From NCBI GenBank assembly GCA_037176845.1, contig JAYKXP010000306.1, forward strand, positions 1-30,428: a stretch of DNA of 30,428 nucleotides. The letters are read 5' to 3'. The translations under genes were made by a program, and so were the position numbers. Position 1 is the first letter of the stretch. Each line of letters opens with the position of its first letter. The notes under the pieces are model-generated. The model made no database searches. It had not been told where the DNA came from and was given only the letters and a program-made list of their open reading frames with translations. This document shows positions 9,674 to 19,569 of this stretch, in pieces. Source of the DNA: Paramarasmius palmivorus. Lineage: Eukaryota > Basidiomycota > Agaricomycetes > Agaricales > Marasmiaceae.

Positions 9674-11324
9674 TCAAACAGAGAGATGCGCCTTCAGTCC
9701 ACCGATGCTTTCACCGTCGGTAAATATTGAGTCACCCTTGGTTGGTGGTCCAACCACTGTTGCTTCTGATTCGGGGTGAACGAACTAGTATAGGACTTGG
9801 GTCAAAGACATGCTATATGTCATCCATTGTATGAAACTTACCCGTCGAAGATTGATAGTATCGGTCGGTCTTATGGCCGTTTCGTCGGTGTCGTATCTCC
9901 AGCCTGCTCGAGAGTTTAAAGAAGAAACTAAGGAGATATTGTACAGTTTCGGAAGGACACAGTTGAAAATTATATGCCTATGGACGTCGTTGGGCACCTG
10001 TAGATTAATAGCGTAGGAGACTTACGTTCCATTTGGCACGAGAAGGAATACCAACAGATCCGTGAGTGCCCAGATAGTCGTAACGAGACCGGTTTGTATC
10101 GTCACTGGAGAAACGAACGCGTCAGTACAGGCTTTGAACTGGACATGACATCAAGGGGAAACAAACATCGGATGATTCGATCAAGGTGCGAATCGGTAGA
10201 CTTGAAACCCGTTTTGTGTGTTTGCTAGCGAACGTATGTTTAATAAATGTATCTCCCGAAAAATGTGAACGAATACGAACCAGATAGTATACGAAAGTGC
10301 ACGTAATTATAATATCTGCCACCGTAGAGTTCACCAGCCCTGGAAGTGTCAAATACATTAGGCAGTGAAGTAGTTATCTCAGCTTGGCAACCAATGATGT
10401 GTTGCTTACAGATGATGACCGTGATGCGAGATTGCCGTAGAGCAGATGATGTTAGCGACCCAATAATCCCAGTTGCGATTGCGGAACCAATCCCCATGAC
10501 TGAGAAATGAAACAAGGATACCAGTTAGATCGTGTGTTTAAATGCAAATGAACGACTCACAAAAGGCGGCCACAGAGCAGAATTCAATGATGACGAAAAG
10601 AATCCAACTTCCAGTCCATACTTTGACCCGCCATCCCCAAAATGCCTGCACTAGCCCGCTAATCATTCCCTGTGACGGGGTTGTTAAGTAATATAGAGGG
10701 CAAATCAAGAGTCCTACCGATAGTGCGGGCTCTGAAATGGGATTCAGCTTCGAAAGGCATTATGTGCAAGGGGACTAACCAGTCATAAACGTCCATATGG
10801 GACGCGTTAAGAACGAAGGGTCGTCTGAAAGATCCTAAGGCGTCGCAAAACAAAGGCTACAATAGCGAGGGCGAACCATAGTGTTCGATTAGCGAGTCAT
10901 GCAGGTATATCACGATGAAAAGACAGTGCATGCCGTTCGCTATGAAGAGTAGCAGAACCTTGAGTAAGCATGGTTAGTTTCTTTTCGGTATGCTTGGGTA
11001 GGTAGATAACACGTACCAGACATCGAACAGCCCACGGATCCCTGATACAACAGCTGAGTGCGACAAGAAACCTAAGAGCCTCTCGCTCACTTATGTTTAT
11101 AGGTGTGGAAGTATGTGAAGCTAGAGGGATTGGCCGGACTGTTAGTGGGCTGACCGAGTAATAAAAGTGGAAGTATCTTACGTTTGTGACGTTGTGATAC
11201 CTTGCAGAAGGATTGCAAGAGCACCGCCGATTAAGAGTGGTCCATGACTACGATGCCATTTCAGCGAGGGTACTAATGTTATGGGAAGAAAGACGTACAC
11301 GGGCTTTGCGGGTCCTTTATCCAT
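9674..11324 (-). pseudogene. DUF6534-like membrane protein, decayed copy B
   Basis: This is the best preserved of the four copies. Minus-strand pieces in order: MDKGPAKP near 11324 (first small exon); an acceptor ATCGTAG followed by MDHSLLIGGALAILLQGITT from 11245; VLLLFIANGMHCLFIVIYLH then DSLIEHYGSP near 10960-10870; SGLVQAFWGWRVKVWTG near 10650; VADIIITCTFVYYL near 10330-10290; TGFKSTDSHLDRIIR near 10212-10170; and IIFNCVLPKLYNISLVSSLN near 9975-9915, matching the family signature LSKLYxNSLLSxLN. A GTAAGT intron below 9843 then leads to a last exon (PESEATVVGPPTKGDS) ending at a stop at 9674-9676. The order fits a multi-pass membrane protein with a C-terminal DUF6534 domain. Several pieces are out of frame with each other. 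It converges on F-box gene 1. Confidence 0.7.
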
Positions 11325-11931
11325 GCTTTTGGGGGGGAATGCTCGCTGTACTCTACCCAGGAGTGTTCCGTTAAATATTATTAGCCTGACAACACGTTAT
11401 TAACTGTAAAAGGTCTTGAATGTCGAAGGTAGTCCCATTATGTACATCATTGAGCAACAGACCTAAAGGAGCAGTGATAGAAGCACACTGTTCCGCCTCC
11501 AAGACATTCGGGGTCTGAAAGTTGAGAGTTCCATTCGACCTGTCACCTCCGAGTATAAGTAATCCTTTCCGGAAAAGGTCAAAACATGAGACCTAAGGTT
11601 GTCTAGTTTCAACCAACCAGTTGGGAATCTTTAGATTTTGAGAAACTACTTGAGTAGTCGATAGGAACTCCGTCCGATGGTGAAGCTGACGGTGGAAGTG
11701 GATTAAGGATAAACTTGAAGGCGTCATGCAAAAACGCTGTCCTACAAGTTCCCACGGATGTCATAACCGATGGTCATCTTCCCGGCTTTCACATACATTT
11801 GGTTGTGCGAACTACGTGGCGTACAATGTTCGTCCATATAATTACACTATCCTTCCGTCCACTGCTGTTTTAGCCTTTGCCGGGGGATCCACGGCTTCCC
11901 GCGATTCAACGTGGACAAAGACCTTGGCCGC
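11325..11931. other. Upstream flank of copy B, no gene
   Basis: The stretch from 11450 to 11720 is homologous to DNA upstream of copy A (about 3240-3690), showing that the duplicated unit was longer than the coding part. No coding sequence or element boundary was found. The plus-strand open frame at 11726-11941 has no recognisable content. Confidence 0.4.
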
Positions 11932-13635
11932 TCAAAGATAAGGCTCTCTGCCGCTCAACAACAATGAAGAGACTCTTACCTCCGGGCGCGAGTTCAACAT
12001 CTGTGGGCTGATCTCTGAATCAATGCCGAACTGGGAAGAGGACAAATCAGCCAAGACGGAAAACCCGTGAACACGAACATACATGTCGAAAATTGAAATC
12101 GCCCTGAGTCTGTTTCATCCATGTGTTATCAATATCCCGATACTTCAAACCGCCTCGGGAGTTCAGAGAAGACAGAAGAGAATTTGTGTAGAGCTTTGGA
12201 AGAACGCAATTGAAGATGAGATACCTAATGGAAGAATGCTATCAGCGTCTGCGTGCAATCCTAGAATGGTTTCACTGACGTTCCGCCTGAACCTAGAAGA
12301 TAGAATAGAAGGTTTACCATCGCGCAGATGGCGGTGATGAGACCGGTTTGAACAGTCACTGGGGTAAAGATCGGTTAGCCAGTCTCGGCCATGACAGGGA
12401 AAGAAGAAGCGAACTCCGGATGATGCGGTCAATACGCGAATCAGTATCTTTGAATCCGGTTTTGTGTCTCCTCTGTCGTGATGGAACGGAAAAGGTCATT
12501 CGGCTGGCGGACGGAGAACAAGAAGCGTGAACTCACGAGGTGTATGACCAGTGAGGTTGTAATGATGATATCCGCTATCGTCGCACATACGAGCCCTGGG
12601 AAGAAACAAGATTATTGGTGTCGAATGCCGGGTACAGAAAGACCTGATACTTACAAATGATCACCACTACCTGAAATGTGTAGAATTTAATAAACATCTT
12701 GACGATGGTGCATGCAATGGCAGTAGCGATACCCATAACTGTACGAGATTCACAGAATTAACACAAGTATTAAATGTAAAGTGTGGTTACTTACGAAAAG
12801 CGACAATGGAGCATATGAGGGTGACGATTAAAGGGAACCAAACTTCAGTTAGAAGTTTGACTTACGCAACCGAAGAATGTTCTAACCATGCCACTATCAT
12901 GCCATAGTTTGTATGAGCAGCGGGAAGCGATGAGACATTAACGGGGAGTTTGTACCGAAAGAGCGGGTTCTGGACTTGAGATGAGCATTGAAATGCATGG
13001 CAACAGTGATAAAACCCCGACCGTGTTGAATACCCCAGTTGCTTGTAGCGAAGGAATGAGCGGATCATCTGAGAAGCAGCAACGATTTGAGAGGGCACAT
13101 GGCAAGCAAGAGCAATTGATGTACAAATGGCCTGATCACTTGAATCAATAGATATATGACGATGAATACGCAGTGGAAGGCGTCGGAGACGAGGAGTAAA
13201 ACAACCTTCGATGATCAATCACTCATCACCTCAGAATGATAGCTTTGCAGTAGCATACGAGGTATTTGATGTACATGGGTCCCGATTTGCGATTATAGGA
13301 ACAGAACGCCCGACGTGATAACCATGGACCTCACTTCTTGTTGTAAGCGTTCCAGTAAGATGTCACTAAGATAACTTATTTAGAGCCATATTGTAGAGGA
13401 GGTGACGGAGAAAACTCGCGACTGCGTAATGGAAATGCCGAACAAAAAGGTTGTGAGAATGCCACCAATCAAAAACGTCCATGCCTACAAGAAGTTGTAA
13501 GTCCCTGGCTACTCGCCGGGGATATAGGACAAAAGCACTTACGCAAGTTCTGCGGACTGTGACCCATAGTCGGTTTGCGATTTGAGAGGGAAGTTTGGTG
13601 GTAGCAGTCAAGACCCCGAAAGATGTAGTGTTCAT
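11932..13635 (-). pseudogene. DUF6534-like membrane protein, decayed copy C
   Basis: In tandem with copy B and on the same strand. Minus-strand order: first exon MNTTSFGVLTATTKLPSQIA from ATG 13635; a GTAAGT...CTTGTAG intron; then MDVF followed, one frame over, by IGGILTTFLFGISITQ at 13482-13425; VLLLVSDAFHCVFIVIYL near 13200-13140; VCATIADIIITTSLVIHL near 12590-12540; TGFKDTDSRIDRIIR near 12460-12418; and IFNCVLPKLYTNSLLSSLNS near 12220-12160. A GTATGT...CCCAG intron near 12085-12030 leads to FGIDSEISPQMLNS and a stop at 11932-11934. The pieces are separated by frame changes, for example one extra base after MDVF, so the gene is probably dead. The signature motifs are intact enough to make the family assignment firm. 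Confidence 0.7.
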
Positions 13636-14445
13636 ATAAATAGCTTCAACTCTGAGTTCGTGTCTTCGGCCAACGAAATGAGAAGGATGAGAACATTTTG
13701 CACTTCGCTTCCCAGCGCTGAATTGAGTCTGAGTGCTGATCCCATTAGCTTCTCCTCTCCGCTGTAGACTCTATCAGGAAACTCTTACCGTGGTATATAT
13801 ATCATTGTTCTAATCGTGGATCATCACACCATTGTAAGTCCGCTTCGAGTCGACGACGGCGATAACGCAAGTTGCTGGTTATTCCTCTTCACAAACTTGC
13901 TAGTAATAAATCATTAGAATGAGAAGATATAAGTTCATGATCATTCCTGCTCACCAAGGCTCAGTTGAACTACGGGGCTCGCCCATGTCCACACCACAGA
14001 ATTCAACCTCCGAAGACCAAGGGACGCCGATGTGATTTCCTTGACACGTTTTCCTCCAAGGCATCTCTTCTGCCGGGTTAATTGAAAGCTTCTAGTATTG
14101 CGGCTCCATATCGTATGACACGATTTGGGCGACCTCGGCGACCTCCATGCTTGTCTGTATCGATTCAATGGTCGAGCGCCGGCGGGTGACACTGAGTCAC
14201 TGAGAGAAGAGAATGAAGGTCACCTAATGTATTTCCCATATAATTCGATTAAAATTTGTCACGTCCCGACTCGGTTCCGACTCCCCGGCAGTCGTCACTT
14301 GTCCTCATCTGCCCCACGCACTAGCAACTTCATCAGTCAACAGACCCAAACATATGTTGAATTTAGTCGATGGGGTCGGAATGGAGGCTGTTGATGATAT
14401 AACGCGTCCATTATGGCAAATGTAACATGTTCCAGACAGGCCTAG
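13636..14445. other. Unassigned stretch between copy C and the inverted-repeat element
   Basis: No gene, RNA or element could be supported on either strand. Short open frames near 13941-14394 overlap one another on opposite strands and show no domain. Confidence 0.35.
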
Positions 14446-14766
14446 CCAAGGGGTGTCCCCGATTCAAATCGAGAGAGGCTCGCGTGGCAATTGATGGCCG
14501 CTGTCAGGCGGCGCCTGATTTGGATGAGCTACTGTAAGAACTTAGAAAACGCACTGGCAGGCGCTACATTCAAGTATGATAGATATTACTGAGAGCTGAA
14601 TACAAGTGTATCCTTTCCTTTGCGCATTGCAAAGAGACCCTAATACGCACTATACACGGTGCACGCACTGTGGTTCTCAGCAGCATTTCTTTGATGTGGT
14701 TGGGCTGACAGCGGCCATCAATTGCCACGCGAGCCTCTCTCGATTTGAATCGGGGACACCCCTTGG
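14446..14766. mobile_element. 321-bp element with perfect 62-bp terminal inverted repeats
   Basis: The left arm 14446-14507 and right arm 14705-14766 are exact reverse complements over all 62 bases, starting CCAAGGGGTGTCCCCGATTC. The element is flanked on both sides by the direct repeat GCCTAG (14440-14445 and 14767-14772), a plausible 6-bp target-site duplication. The 197-bp interior encodes nothing recognisable. Identity of the arms suggests recent insertion or gene conversion between arms. It sits about 105 bp upstream of the TATA box of the P450 gene. A transcript through it would fold into a long double-stranded hairpin. Superfamily is unknown; the 6-bp duplication does not fit hAT (8 bp) or mariner (TA). 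Confidence 0.8.
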
Positions 14767-14871
14767 GCCTAGCACTAGTAAGTCTGACAAGCTCTCCACC
14801 TTCTTACTGGGTCGCTGAAATCTCCGGTATTGATCATGATAAGACCTTGTACAGGGATGGCACTGTATACA

Positions 14872-14879
14872 TATAAATA
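14872..14879 (+). promoter_or_regulatory. TATA box of the P450 gene
   Basis: TATAAATA lies 30 bases upstream of the P450 ATG at 14909, in an AT-rich stretch (atacatataaatat). It marks the promoter next to which the 321-bp inverted-repeat element has inserted. Confidence 0.45.
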
Positions 14880-14908
14880 TCGCAAGAATTTTATCGCTTT
14901 CTCTGTCA

Positions 14909-17199
14909 ATGGATCTGTCACTATACTGTCTCGGAGCCGCTGTCATCCTTTTGTTGTGCTATTTCGCGCCAAACTCTGACAAATTGGTACTCGTGAAATT
15001 GCCTACCTCCTGGCCCCCCCACCGATACCTGCTTATCTAGGCAATTTACTCCATTTTCCCCCAAGCTCTCAGTACAATGGAAGTGCGGTTTCCTGACAGC
15101 TCTTTCCTAGGCTCCTTGACTCCGATCTATCTACAGAGTCACTCGAATGGGCCCAGAACGTACGGCGGAATCTACTCCTTGAAACTTGTTCCCAAACCGT
15201 AAACTTCCTCACAAGCAATGAATGCGGTCAGGGAATCTTCTCGACAACGTAGCAAAACGACCAGCGGTCGACCCATGAGCATGGCAGCAAGCTGGTTACC
15301 AACGGAGGATACATATGGCTCCTCGGCAGTGTACGGTAAGTATCCTCTTGGATCGCTGACGTGCTCCGTGCTTACAGTTTGTATCGATCAGCATGAAAAA
15401 ACACGAAATCTTTTCAAACAGATCCTCACCCCTGCCTCTGTTCAGCGGCATTACCTATACAGGTGCGCACAATGCTCCATTATTTTTGGTCTTTATTGCA
15501 TACACGTACATCATCCGAAAGCCGCCGCCGAAGCCATACAAGTTTTTATACGATTTCTCAAAACTCCAGAATTACTTGAAGGACTTTTGCCTACAAACCC
15601 GATATGAATACTATGCCAGAACTTCTCTCATCAACATTGCACGTCATGGCGGATCTGTGGGGCAAACGCTGCCCAAACATGAACCAAGGTAAACCATCAA
15701 CCTCTTCGTAGCCTCGCGTATACCTGGAACGAATTGATTGCGCCTGTGCCCATACCGACCCATTGATATCTTGCCCTCTCCTTAGCTATATCCCGGAGAG
15801 CTGGCAAAATGGAAAGTCAGGTCAGAGAAACTCAAGGAGACACACCGAACACACACCTTGCTTTATTCGACGAATGCGAAAGACGAATGAAAAGCGGATA
15901 GGGAACGGCTCGTACATGGAGGATGTTCTGAGCCGCCAGGAGAGTTTTGGATTGACGAGGAGATCCTGGGTATTCTGTTTCAAGTACTGGAACAGCTCGC
16001 TACACGCTAACATTGCTTAAGAAATGTAGGAACGGTCTATGATCGAAGTGAGGCCCGATACCACTTCAGCTGCCCTTCAAACACTCATTCTTGCTCCTCA
16101 CTGCGATCCAGAGGTTCAACGAAAAGCTCAAGCCGAGCTAGATCGTGTTTTAAACGGTGCTGCAGAGGCTCCCGACTTAGAAGGATTTCGACAAACTTTA
16201 CCCTAGCTGCCAAGCTAATCGTCAAAGAGGTACGAGTATAATCGTCTGTCCAAATCATATTCTATTAGGCTACCATAGGCACATCGAATTCGTTCCGGTA
16301 GCTCCTGTTGTGTATTCCGCATGCTACGACGCCAATCGAGAATGTACGCAATTCTTCGCTCTACACCAAGTATCAAGGCTGAAGAAATTCTCGTTTATAG
16401 TACGAAGGAGAAATATACCCACTCAGGAACATGCAATATTCTTTATATACAAGTATGTCTATGTGATCGTATGGTCTATACCCCTACCGCTGAGGTTTGT
16501 AGACGGTATTTATCATGACCCAGGTAATCGTTCTTCTTTCAAGGCCCTAAAGTCACTGATGAAACTCGTCTCACAAAGAGCTCTTCGAAAGATCCCGAAT
16601 CATTCTATCCGAAAGGTTCCTCCTCACGGAGCATGGGACAAAGCCAGGTGTAGACGACAGTGACTTAACGGGCGAACCTTGTCTTCGGGATTGGACGGGT
16701 GCGTCAATACTACCTTACGCAGGAACTCATACTAAGCCAGCGATCGTAACAGAGAATGTGCCCCAGGTATTCATCTGGCTCGGATTCATTGTACGTAGAC
16801 TCGGGTGCTATTAAGATGATGGCTCACCATGCATCATGTTCCAGGCGCTCAACACGTATGAACTTGCTTTGGGCTTTTAAATTTCAAGCCTGCCAAAAGA
16901 TCCGGATACTGGGAAGGACATACCTATTGATATATGGGGTTACGGAGAGGTTAGTCTACATTCCATGACTGAACGCAACTCGCTCATCACTCTCCAGGGC
17001 CTAGCACTAGTTCCTAAGCCGTTTAAATGCCAGATTGTGCCTCGCGGGGAACACGTCGAAGAGATTGTGGAGCGTGAAATTTCGTGCCGCGCGGAGACAT
17101 TCGTCAAATATGAGAAGGAGCCTGGCGCAGGAGGATAAAGAATGGGTCGAGCGCGTCCGGGAGAGTTTGAGTGACTGTTTGGCAGATGGGTTTTGCTAG
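14909..17199 (+). pseudogene. Cytochrome P450 monooxygenase, frameshifted
   Basis: A microsomal class E P450, a heme monooxygenase anchored by an N-terminal helix. The order is complete: anchor MDLSLYCLGAAVILLLCYF; proline hinge PPIPAYLGNLLHFPP (one frame off, after a C7 run at 15014-15020); YGGIYSLKLVPK; TSGRPMSMAASWL; MEDVLSRQESFGL (15916); the I-helix end RPDTTSAALQTLILAP (16045); QRKAQAELDRVLNGAAEAPD (16110); and FRPVAP (16290). The heme loop FGIGR joins R-M-C-P-R through intron 16699-16752, with the heme Cys at 16759-16761. A further intron, 16791-16844, leads to MNLLWAFKF; intron 16950-16997 leads to GLALVPKPFKCQIVPR. Other introns are at 15336-15377 and 15689-15785, plus one starting at 16230. 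The heme signature FGxGRRxCxG has Arg for its last Gly. At least six frame changes break it. The layout resembles CYP5150-like enzymes; that subfamily is a guess. Substrate unknown. Confidence 0.8.
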
Positions 17200-18078
17200 G
17201 AGGCTTCTACATCTAATTTCTATCATACACCTAAAAGAGATATATACGTGGGCGAGTTTGTGATACAATAAACGCGACCAATGGGTGGTTCTGCTTACTG
17301 TACTGAGTAAGAGTCTAGCTCCTCGGCAGCCCGGGCGCCTAATAAACGTCCCTTGTTTCTCATCCACCACCTCGTCCTTCATTTGTCACTACAACCTTGC
17401 TTGGAATCCTAAAGGATCTGTTTGCCAGAAACGAAACCAAATTTTTCTTTGTAAACGTATGTTAACTCAAGAGTACGTACTCAACTGCACCATTTCTACC
17501 TCTGAGCTCGTTATAATGATATCAATCACACCGACGGCCTTCTAGACGTTTGTATTCTGTCTTTTTCACAGGCTTACAAAGTCAAAGAGGGTTTTGTCGG
17601 GCATAGTTATCGGTTGCGAAAGAGAGTGACAACGTGCGCATTTTTTCAGCCTGTTGAGCAAATCGAATTACTGACGTTCGTGGTTACCTGTTATTAGCAT
17701 CCCCTCACCTCAGACCGCGCTCGCTCCCAGACCCTTCTAAGGGAAGAAATGCGCATGCTCTCCCCAGGACTAGCGCCGTCGGTGTTGTTTATTAGCATCA
17801 GGCCCCCCGATGGGAATGGTCTGATTTTGGCTTGTGTGGTGCGTTCCGAGTCATTCCCACTTCAGAGTCTGGCTAATCAAACTCCTTTAGGTTAAATCAC
17901 AGTCTGCAAGTCTCCCATTCAGTTCTTTCGTTCATTCATCCCAGTTCCAGCCGCATTTCGTCTCAGGGCTGGTATCCCCGCATCACCCTTCCCCATGCTG
18001 ACGAAGACAACAAGCAGAAGGATGCTGAATCATGTCTAAAAGCATAGAAACACTCGTCAGCAGTTTGGCTTTGTAAAG
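17200..18078. other. Spacer between P450 and epoxide hydrolase
   Basis: No gene was found. The stretch includes an 11-mer, ttattagcatc, twice about 98 bp apart (near 17691 and 17789). The last 150 bp is pyrimidine-rich and probably holds the promoter and 5' UTR of the hydrolase gene. Confidence 0.35.
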
Positions 18079-18151
18079 GTCAGTACTCCCTTATGCGGAA
18101 TAGTGCCATACCTTAAAAGCTTCGACACTGACTGCATCATTCCCCAGGATC

Positions 18152-19569
18152 ATGAAGTATCTCTCTGTCTTCACCGCTTTCATCACAACCACGCTCTTCC
18201 AATATGCAGGTATCAGGCCTGTCAATGGTGCATCCGTCAATACTGGTCAACTACTTGATGCACAGGTACGTAATGTGACGTTCTTCTGTTCTGTTCTGCC
18301 CTCACCGCCGTACATCCGCAGTCATCAACCACCACTGGTAATGCCGACGTGATGGACGCTTCAGCCTACAAAGATGTTCAGACCAGCCGGGGCCTCAATT
18401 ACCATTACTATTTCTCTCCTCCTAGCGATGGAAAACCCTTCTTGGTCTTCCTGCATGGCTTTCCGTCCACCACATCCCATCACAAACTACGACTGGCACA
18501 AACAGGTAGAACATCAACGCTTACAGCGTGCGTACCCATACTGATGGATATACTGAAAAGGTCCCATATTTTCAAGAAAAGGGCATATGGTCTAATCGTC
18601 CCGATTTGGCTGGGATAGTGGCGGTACAGCAAAGCCCGCTCGTCGACCATCAGCAGCCTATCGCTATAGTCTAACTAGCAAGAGATGTCATTGACATTTT
18701 GGATGCGGATGCGAGATTGAAACTGCTGCAGTTTTTATCGGGCATAGACTGGGTGAGTTCTGTTGACGCTCCTGGCAGCAGTTCTCATATCTCACGACAC
18801 CAGGGCGCACAGGAGCTGACTTCCAGAATTGTACATACCATCCCGACCGCGTTATTGCTTTCGGAGTACTCGCCGTTGGGTATCAAGACTCGTTTGCTGA
18901 CTTCAACTGGGAGGCTAGCAATGCTCAGACAAAGGAGGCGTTCGGATATGAGCTCTTTGGATATTGGGAGTTCTTCAGCGAAGATGGTGCCGACAAACTT
19001 ATTGAAGCCAAGGCATGTCTGTCTCTCAGGTCTTACTTTGACCGTAAAGTTCATGCAGCTTTACTAGTTCGACAAGTTCTTCAACCTCGGATTCCCTGAA
19101 AACGCTAAAGAATGGATTACGGACTTCGCTCCTGTGGGCGCTCTCAAACGATACCTCATATCCAGGCCAACTGCACCACCTCCTTCATGGATTTCCAAAG
19201 AAGAAAGACGAATCCAGACAGAGGTGCTCCTGAAGGGTGCTTTTGCTGCTCCTCTGAACTACTACAAGGTCATGTTCTTTGGCATCGGGCCAGAAGATGA
19301 TAAGGGTATATTTTGTAGAATGCTTTTCGATCCCTCGATTTGCTAACGGAAGTGTTGTAGGTCTCCCTCATGTGGCTACCGATAAGCCCGCATTCTTTGG
19401 CGCTGCGTCGGAAGACTATGTTGCCCGTGTTGAAACACAGGTTCCAACTACCCAGCAACTGTGCTCCAATCTGACCTTGAAGGTGTTCCAGTCGAATCAT
19501 TGGGTACAGCTTTATCGAGCAGATGAAGTGAACAGGGAACTTGGATCGTGGCTGGAGAGTGTCTTTTAA
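18152..19569 (+). pseudogene. Secreted epoxide-hydrolase-like alpha/beta hydrolase, frameshifted
   Basis: Family members hydrolyse epoxides to diols using an Asp nucleophile. Exons: 18152-18265, 18322-18505, 18561-18752, 18804-19012, 19068-19305, 19361-19569; a 5' UTR intron (18079-18147) precedes the ATG. The N-terminus (MKYLSVFTAFITTTLFQYAG) looks like a signal peptide. Then come MDASAYKDVQTSRGLNYHYY; the oxyanion motif LVFLHGFPST; YDWHKQ out of frame; the nucleophile elbow, where one extra base turns GHDW into GIDW; FGYELFGYWEFFSEDGADKL; PPSWISKEERRIQTE; and the C-terminal acid and histidine regions ASEDYVA and SNHWVQL. Exons 1-2 and 5-6 splice in frame; the frameshifts lie in exons 2-4. 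Intron 19013-19067 starts with GC. It follows the P450 on the same strand, about 1 kb away. Unless the indels are sequence errors it makes no full enzyme. Confidence 0.8.

Noticed and set aside
14446..14766. tRNA B-box resemblance (gattcaaatc) in the inverted repeat, suggesting a SINE
   Set aside because: The base pair closing the T-loop is missing, there is no A box, and the perfect inverted ends fit a DNA element better.
14765..17012. 15-bp match gggcctagcactagt at the element's right flank and in the last P450 exon
   Set aside because: A single match of this length is expected by chance at an appreciable rate in 30 kb, and homology does not extend on either side.
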